Of a stretch of DNA of 9,872 nucleotides, positions 1 to 9,200 are shown piece after piece. Within the stretch, counting starts at the first letter, position 1; the number at the start of each line of letters is the position of its first letter. The notes beneath the pieces are model-generated. The model was not told the origin of the DNA. It did not search any database and saw only the letters and a list, made by a program, of their open reading frames with translations. Position numbers and translations under genes: made by a program. This DNA comes from Thermoanaerobaculia bacterium (lineage in GTDB: Bacteria; Bacteroidota; Bacteroidia; Chitinophagales; Saprospiraceae), in the NCBI GenBank assembly GCA_023151335.1, contig JAKLJF010000087.1:2141-12012 (forward strand), written 5' to 3'.

Positions 1-201
1 GTAGGCGTATTGGCTTCGGATTTCCCGGGCAACGCCACACAACGGCACCTGCTGCTGAGCAACGACCAGATATTCGACAACAGCGATACCAAAATCGCCA
101 TGACCCTCGAAACGCTGGGCGGCGTGGACTACTACACTGCCACGACGGATTTTACCAGCGCGCAACATTTTACCTTCGGCGCATACATCGTTTCGCCGGG
201 T
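1..201 (+). other. C-terminal end of an upstream DUF8202-like domain
   Basis: The first 67 residues (RHLLLSNDQIFDNSDTKIA through QHFTFGAY) match the last part of the three DUF8202-like domains seen later, where a 'value with Asp' strand pair is followed by a change-of-state strand and a closing F-x-F-A or F-x-F-G (compare FANGDFFTFA near 4123-4146 and FANGEYFSFA near 6883-6912). A further LamG + DUF8202 unit therefore probably lies just upstream. Unlike the later units, it runs straight into the next LamG domain (IVSPGCV) with no TSP3 linker between them. Confidence 0.7.
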
Positions 202-3200
202 TGCGTGGCCGGGAATTTAAAATTGTGGCTGAAAGCCGACAACAGCAACCTGACGGGCGATGGATCGAGCGTGACGACCTGGCAAAACGCCCTGAGCGAC
301 GGATATGACGTCGTGCAACCGGCGGGAAGCGGCCAACCCAGGTTTTACAATACTACTGCCGGGAACTTAGTCAACTTCAACCCCGCGCTTAGTTTCGACG
401 GCGGCGACGAACTGTACAACACCACGCGGCTGTTTTCCAACACGGCCCCGTATTCGATGATGGCCGTGGCCGTCGACCGGCGTACCAACCCGGCAGAGGT
501 CAGAGGCCCGCTCGGCTTACACTACTCGAGCGGCGACTGGCCGAATTTGGAATTCCACACCGGTGGCGCTACGCCCAACGGCTGGCGGCCATGGAGTGGC
601 GTTGACGGTCATTTTAATAACAGCACGGCGCCTACTTACAGGCTCGGCCTGGGCGCCGGCAACCAGGGCGGCAACATCGTCGGCCTGACCACTAATAATA
701 TTGCAGGAGGATCCGACAACCTCATCAGTTATGTCAATGGTTTCAAGGAAAACACCACGATAAGTTCAAACCAGACCGTACATTTTGGCAACGGTATTTT
801 CGTAGGTTCAACCGGCGGCGAGGAATGGCTGGGTTTGATCCCGGAAGCCATCGTATACGACCGGCAACTCACCGACGCTGAAATGCAACGGGTATATTCC
901 TATCTGGCGATTAAATACGGTATCCCGCTGGCTCAAAATTACCTCGCGGGCAATGGCGCCACTATTTGGACCGCGGGCGGCGGCTACGACAACGGCATTG
1001 CCGGCATCGGACGCGACGACTGCCAGGGCCTGCACCAAAAACAGTCCAGAAGTGAAATCTCCAATTATCAGCTGACCATAGGGCACAACAATCAGATCGC
1101 CGCGAGCAACGCCGCGCACACGGGTAGTTTCAGCGCCGACGCTTCGTTTCTGATCTGGGGCGACAACAACGGGGCTATTGCCGGTACCAGCGCCGGCCTG
1201 ACTGCCCAGGTAACGGCAACCGGGGTGAACGCCTGGACGGCCCGGAAATGGAAAGTAGTGGAAACGGGCACGACTGGCAGCGTTAAACTGCGCCTGCCCT
1301 ACCTCCCCGGCGGTTTTGACGGCACAGCAACCCTGCGCATGATCATTGCCGACGACGCGGGCTTTACAAGTAATGTTTCGGCCGTAAACATGACGCAAAA
1401 CGGCAACTACTACGAGCTGAACTACGATTTCAACGGAACCAAGTACATTGCCTTCGGCCAGCAACTGCCTGACAGCGACTCGGACAACGTTGTGAATCTC
1501 TACGACCTCGACGACGACAACGACGGCATTCCGGATGCCACCGAAAACTTTTGCCCAACTCTTGCTCGCTGGACCAACTGGACTTCGGTCACGACAGGTC
1601 AGTCAGCCACGGGTAGTTTGGCGCTAAACTCCGGAACAATCGACGTTACTTACACCTCCACGCAGGTACAATCCATCCAGATTCCAAGCTATTTCAACCT
1701 TGGGGATGCTTACGGCGGGACTTTGCCCAATACCAGCGTCGATGGCCTTCAGGCGCATCATGGGGCGGGTCTTACGCACACCTATACCTTTAGCGGGCCG
1801 GTCCAAGACCCCATTCTCCTTTTCTGGAGCATGAACGGCAACAGCTTTACCTTCACCCAACCCTTCCAGGTAGTGGGTTCTTCCGCCGGGATAACTACCG
1901 GCGGGGGAAATACGGTGCTCATTGGTCAGCCCGGAGAGTGTAATGCCGCGATCAGGTTTCTTGGAACCTATACGTCTATTTCCTACACTTCCGCCATCTT
2001 GGAAGGCTGGACGGGCGTTACCGTGGGAACGGCGGACTGCAACGGCGCCTCCGTGTGCGATTACTATGCTTCCTGGATCGACTGGAACAGCGTAACCCCG
2101 GGCAATTCGGCCACGGGTACGGTAAACGTCGACGGGTCGACCATAACGGCCACCTATACCTCCACCCAGGTACAATCCATCCAATTACCTCCTTATTTCA
2201 ATCTTGGCGAAGCGTACAACGGCTACATACCCCCATCGGGTACCGAAGGTTTGCAGGCGCATCACGGGGCCGGCATCACCCACACCTATTCATTCAGTCA
2301 GCCGGTGACCGATCCGATATTGGCGTTCTGGAGCTTTAACAGTAATTCCTTCACCTTTACCACGCCTTTTGAATTGGTAGGGCATAGTCCGGGTGTTTCT
2401 ACCGGCGGCGGCAACACGGTACTGGTTGGGCAAGCCGGCGAATCTAACGCGGCCATCCGGCTAATCGGAACGTTTTCCACCATATCTTATACCTCCGGTA
2501 TATTGGAAGGCTGGACGGGGGTAAACGTGGGCCTTACCAGCTGTAAAACAGCAGATTTTGATAACGACGGTATTGCCAATCGACTGGACCTCGACAGCGA
2601 CGGCGATGGCATTCCCGACAATATCGAAGCGCAAACTACGCCGGGCTACATTGCCCCGACTGGTACGGTAGATGCCAATGGCGTAGACCTGGCTTACTCC
2701 GGCGGGCTTACCCCGGTCGGTACCGACAAGGATGGGGAAAAGGATTATCTCGATACCGACTCCGATAATGATCTCGTGGACGATACGGACGAGGCAGGCC
2801 TGACGCTCTCCGGCAGCGATAACGACCTTGACGGCCTGGATGATGCTGTCGATACGGATCCGAACAACTTCGGCCCTGTGAACGCCGGTATTACCGATGT
2901 GCTGAACGCATATCCGAACAACGGATCGGATGTGTTGTGGCGTTATATTCCGGCGCCCGGTTGTGTTGCCAATAGTTTGAGCCTTTGGTTGAAAGCAGAT
3001 GTCGGCCTGACCACAGGCAGTACTTTGACATGGGAAGACCAGTCATGGTCTGACAATCTGGCTTCTCAGTCTGTTGCCGGCAATCAGCCTGTATTGAATT
3101 CTAACGCAATTAATTTTAACCCATCGTTAGTATTTGACAACAACGGGAACGACTTTTTGAACGTGGCTTCGCCGGCACTACCTACCGGTAATATTTCCTA

Positions 3201-6200
3201 TTCGGTATTTGGGGTTGCTCGGACGACAATCCTCACCGGAGGCGCATTTGCTTACAATTACATTTATGTGGAAGGCAACAACGCTGGAAATCAGAGGGTG
3301 TCCGTCGGCAGGTACAATGGGGTAATGTCGCAGGCCAATTATTTAAACGATCTTAATAATGGCACTTTGGCAACTAATACGCCTTATATCCTGCGTTACA
3401 CCCGCAACAGCGCCGGCGGCGCACGCGCCAATAGCCTGAACGGAGTACAGGTTGCCAGCGATGTGAATACGGGTCTGAATAAAACAGATATCGCCGGCTA
3501 TCCGCGCGTTGGTAACACCACTGCCGGTGCGGGTGAGGAAAGTTGGGATGGCGATATATCGGAGGTGATTGTTTACCAAGGGATTTTGACGCCTGCCCAA
3601 TATCAGCGGATAGAATCTTATCTTGCTGTGAAATACGGTATTACCATGGCCCAAAATTACCTCGCAGGCAGTGGCGCCACCATTTGGACCACGGGCGGCG
3701 GCTACGATCACGACATTGCCGGCATCGGCCGCGAGGATTGCCAGTTGTTACACCAGAAGCAATCGAAAAGCGTCAACAGCGACGCCCTGGTGACCATCGG
3801 CAACGTGGATATCGCCGCCGACAACGCAAGCAATACGAATGACATGACCGACGAGTCGTTTATGCTCTGGGGCAATAACAACGCGGCCGCAGCCTTCAAC
3901 ACCGCGCTCCCCGGCACCAGCCTCAAGCGCTTGGCGCGTATCTGGAAAATCCAGGAAACAGGCACGGTGGGCACGGTGAAAATCCGCATCCCGGCGTCGA
4001 TGTTTTTCCAACCGAACCCGAAGCTGATCCGCAGCGCCGATGCGACTTTTGATAACTCGGACACCCAAATCGGGCTGACCGATGACGGCAACGGCAATTA
4101 CGAAGCCGCCATCGATTTTGCCAACGGCGATTTCTTTACGTTTGCGCAGGAAAACCCGAATGCCCTCGATACCGACAACGATGGCATAGCCGACGTAGTC
4201 GACCTGGACGATGACAACGACGGTATCCTGGATGTAATGGAATGCCCGGGCACGGTGGTTTTCGTCCGTCAGCACCCCGGCACGCCCGGCGGGTTGTTCC
4301 AGTTTCACTTCAGCAAAGGCACCGGCCATTTCGATCCGCCGGTGACGACCAACCACACGATCGCCGATTTCGGAACGGAAACGACAGCGGCGGATTTCGT
4401 GTCCGATGTCACCAGCGATGGGGTTGTCGACCTCATTCGCTTGCATACGGGCGGCCTTATCACGGTATACCAGGGTACAGGCAGCAGTTTCAACACCACA
4501 CCGCTGTCTTCGCAGAATTTCGGCGGCACGGAAAATGCGGGCAATACTTCTAACAGGAGTTCGCATATGGCCGACGTGAACAGCGACGGCAATCCCGACA
4601 TCGTTTATGTGCGTCAGCACACCGGTACGCCCGGCGGCTTGTTCCAGGTATACCTTGGAAACGGCGACGGCACCTTCGATGCGCCGGTGAATACCAACCA
4701 CACGATATCCGATTTCGGCAACGAAACGACTGCCTGGGATTTTGTGGCCGACGTTACGGGCGACGACATAGCCGACCTGACCCGGTTGCATACCGGCGGT
4801 ATCATCACCGTTTATCAGGGTATAAATGGCGGTACGTCCTTCAGTACCACGCCGTTCTGGACACAGACGTTTGGCGGCACTGAAAACTCGGGTTGCACCA
4901 ATGCCAAGAGTACCCACATGGCCGATATGAACCGCGATGGTAAAATGGATCTGGTGTTTGTTCGCCAGCATACCTCAACCCCCGGCGGCTTGTTCCAGGT
5001 CTATCTGGGGAATGGCGACGGCACCTTCGCCGCACCGGTTAATACCAACCATACCATCTTTGATTTCGGTACCGATGTTACGGAAATTGATTTCGTGGGC
5101 GATGTGACCAACGACGGTATCCCGGATGTCATCAACTTCAACGCCGGGCAGGTTTATCCCGGATTGGCAAGCGGAACCAGTTTCTCCACCACGCCCATAA
5201 CCATTACCGGTGGCGCCGGCGGAAACAGCAACTCGCAGAGCACACACTTCGTATATTCCAAACGGGATTCCGACGGCGACGGCCTGGCCGATTGTCACGA
5301 CCTCGACTCCGACGACGATGGTATTCCCGACAATATCGAGGCGCAAAGCACGGCTGGATTCATCGCGCCGACAGGTAATGTAAATGCTTATGGCCTGGAC
5401 CTGGCTTATAGCAGCGGACTTACTCCCCCGGATTCTGATGGCGACGGCGTTAAGGACTACTTAGACCTCAATTCCGATAATGATCTTCTCGACGATACTG
5501 CCGACGCGGGTCTGACACTTTCCGGTACCGATGCCGACAGCGACGGCCTCGACGATGCCATCGACTCGAATACCAGCGCATTCGGCCCGGCCAACGCCGG
5601 CATTACCGATGTGCTGAACGCCTACCCGAACAACGGCTCGGAGGTGCTCTGGCGCTTTATTCCGTCGCCGGGCTGTGTGGCGGTTAGTCCCAAGCTCTGG
5701 CTCAAGGCCGATGAAGGCGTATATAAAGATGCCGGCATGACCTTGGCTGCCAACGGAGATGTGGTACAACAATGGAACGACCGCAGTTTTTCCGGTATCG
5801 GAAATGCCATTGTTCCGGGTGGTTTCGGCCCGCCGACCTACCAGAGCAGCCAGTGGAATTTTAACCCCTCGCTGTTGTTTGACGGCAGTAACGACGCCCT
5901 TCAGGTGCCCGTGACGTCTTATTTGAATACGAACAAGGCCACCATTTTCCGGGTATCCGACAGAGCGGTGAGCGGCGTCTGGTCGTTCAGGCTTTATCAG
6001 ACCGGATTGGATAATGAACTGATAACTGCCGATGGTTTCAATATAAACGAATCGTCTGACGGCAATTTCAAACAGCAAAACCTCAATTTCCCGGCAGGCG
6101 TTACCGCGGGCGATCCATACATCCATGTCGGCCGGTTCGGTGCCAATAATACCGATATGCAAAGTTGGGCGAACGGTCTGGAACGCGATGATATTCCGGT

Positions 6201-9200
6201 AAATTTCGGCTCGCCGACGCATACGGCAAGTGTGAACCGCGCTGCAGTTATTGGCTGGCGTAACAGCGGATCGCCATTCCACTGGAACGGCAACTTCGGC
6301 GAAGTGATCGTTTATGCCGAACAATTAAGCGACGCGCAAATTCAACGGGTGAATACCTATTTGGCTATAAAATACGGTATCAACCTGGTGCACAACTATA
6401 TCGCAGGCGATGGTACGACGATCTGGACCCTCGGCGGCGGCTATGACTATGCCATCACTGGTATCGGTCGTGAAGACTGTCAGAGCCTGCACCAGAAACA
6501 ATCCAAGTCGGTCAGTGCCAGCGGCATGGTCGCCATGGGCCACGGTACGATTGCCGCCAGCAACGCCGGCAACAGCAACGACCTGACCGACGGTACCTTC
6601 TTGCTCTTCGGCGACAACAACGGCGCCATCAACACCTGGATACACACCGACGCGCCCGACGGATACAACCGCGTGGCCCGCGAATGGAAAGTGGCGGAAA
6701 CCGGTACGGTCGGCACGGTTAAAGTGCGCGTACCCGACGACAGCAGCCCGCTCACCACGAAACTGCCCACCGAAACCGGCACGGTCTACCTGCTGGTGGA
6801 TGCCGACGGCGATTTCACCGCCGGCGCCACGGCAGTGCCGATGACCCTGGTGGGTACGAACTGGGAAGCCGACCGCGATTTTGCCAACGGCGAGTATTTC
6901 AGCTTCGCCATCGCCTGCGCGCCGGTTACGATCAGCACGGAACCGTCGAACTACAGCGGCTGCCCGGGTACCAACACGAACTTCTCGATTACAGCCTCCG
7001 GCAGCAGCCTTACCTACCAGTGGCAGGAAGACCAGGGCAGCGGTTTTGCCAACTTAGCCGGCCAGACGAGCAGCACGCTCGCTATCCCGGCAGTAGACGG
7101 CTACAGCTACCGCGTGTTGCTGGTTGACAACTGCGGCCAGAAAGATACCTCCGCCGTGGTGTCGGTGAGCCTCCTGCAGGCCCCGGCAATTTCGACGCAA
7201 CCTATGAATACCGCCGTTTGCGCAGGCAACAACGCCATGTTCAGTGTGGTGGCCACGGGCACAGGCATCACCTACCAGTGGCAACAAAGCACCGACGGGG
7301 GCTCCAATTTCAGCAACCTCGCCGGCCAGACCGGCGCCTCGCTGACGCTGAACGCCGTTACCACGGGCATGAACAACTACCAGTACCGCGTCATTGTGGG
7401 CGGCACCTGTACTCCTTCGGTTACGTCGACGGCAGCCGTGCTCACGGTGAACAGCGCGCCCACCATCACCGCGCAACCGGCCGGCACGGCCGTTTGCCTC
7501 GGCAATACGGCCATGTTCAGCGTGACCGCCACGGGTACGGGCATCACCTACCAGTGGGAACGCAGCACCAACAACGGCGCCAGTTGGAGCGCACTGGGCG
7601 GCGCAACAAACGCCAGCTATACCACGCCGGCTACCACGGCTGTCATGAACGGCTACCAGTATCGTGTGGTGGTGACCCAGCCCGGTTGCGGCAACGTGAC
7701 CTCCAACGCGGCCACCCTGACCGTGGAAGGCGCGATCAGCATCACCGGTCAACCGGTATCCCAGTCGGCCTGCGACGGCGGTAACGCCACCTTTACTGTT
7801 GGCGCGTCTAACGGCACGAGCGGTACCCTGGCTTATCAGTGGGAACGCAGTACCGACGGCGGATCCAACTGGTCGAACTTAGCTGGCGAAACCGCCGCCA
7901 CGCTCAACCTGAGCGGCGTGACCGGCAGCATGCACAACTATCAGTACCGCGTGAAAGTGAACACCGGCGCTTGCCCGGCAGTCACCTCCAACGCGGCTAC
8001 CCTGACGGTGGAAGGGCCCGTGAGCATCACAACCCAGCCAGCCGATCTCACGCTTTGCGTTGGCGTACCGATTTTGTTTACCGCGGCTGGGTCTGTCCCG
8101 AATGGCGTGGTGCAGTATCAATGGCAGCGCAGCACGGACGGCGGCGCGACCTGGGTGAACCTCGTCGGCGAAACGACAGACGCTCTGGGCCCGGGCATTG
8201 CTACCGCGGGAATGAACGGCTACAAATACCGCGTGCTCGTGAGCAGCGCCGGATGTTCCGCCATAACTTCCGCGGTGGCTACGCTTACTGTGGAAGGCCC
8301 GATTAACGTTACGACAAATCCGGCAAACCAGACCGTTTGCGCCGGCAGTAACGCATCCTTTACCGTGGCTGCAACCGGCGGCGCGGGAACGGTGGCGTAC
8401 CAGTGGCAGGAGCACAACGGCGTCGGCTGGGCCGACCTGGGCGGCGAAACCAACGCCACCCTGACCCTGACTTCCGTAACGAATGCGAAAAACGGCTACC
8501 AGTACCGCGCCAAAGTGACGACGGGCGCTTGCACTGCGTGGGTGAACTCGATCGCCGCCACCCTGACGGTTCAGGGCCCGGTCGCGATCAGCGTCCATCC
8601 GGCCAATCAGACTGTTTGTCAGGGCGGCAATGCGAGCTTCAGCGTAACGGCCAGCCCCGGCGTTGCCGGTACCCTCGCCTATCAATGGCAGCTCAGCACC
8701 GACGGCGGCTCCAACTGGTCGAATATTGGCGGCGCCACGAGCAGCGCCTTGAACCTGACGAATGTACAGAATACGAATAACGGCTATCAATACCGCGTGC
8801 AGGTCAGCACCGGCGCTTGCGCTGCCGTGGCGTCGAACGCCGCTACCCTGACGGTGGAAGGACCGGTAACCATCACCACCCAGCCGCAGGCACAAATGGT
8901 CTGCGACGGGCAGGATGCCAACTTCAGCGTAACCGCTACCGGTGGCGTTGCCGGCGCCCTGGCCTATCAATGGCAGGAAAACGACGGCAACGGCTGGGCA
9001 AACATGCCCGGTGAAACCGGCGCCACACTGACCGTGCCCGCCGTGGCCGGCGCCATGAACGGCTTCCAGTACCGCGTGCTGGTATCCACCGGAGCATGTA
9101 GCGCCGTGACCTCTTCCGCGGCCCTGCTGACCGTCGAAGGCCCGGTCACCGTGAGCCAGCATCCGGCCAATCAAACGGCTTGTGCAGGCGCTTCGGTAAC

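Noticed and set aside
690..740. A ribosome-binding-like string (gcaggagg near 703) followed by possible start codons.
   Set aside because: It is inside the long open frame and encodes the Ala-Gly-Gly of a LamG loop; no separate reading frame with recognisable content begins there.
3748..4971. A 407-codon open frame on the minus strand over the DUF8202 unit 2 and propeller region.
   Set aside because: Its sequence matches no domain I recognise, and it repeats with the same period as the propeller on the other strand, so it is a shadow of the + strand repeats.
5461..6324. A 287-codon open frame on the minus strand opposite LamG unit 3.
   Set aside because: No recognisable motifs, no plausible intergenic signals, and complete overlap with a well-supported + strand domain.
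7218..9014. Several Arg/His-rich open frames on the + strand in another frame (7218-7784, 7839-8306, 8403-8780, 8817-9014).
   Set aside because: Out-of-frame readings of the Ig repeats with abnormal Arg and His content; frame 1 is uninterrupted through all of them.
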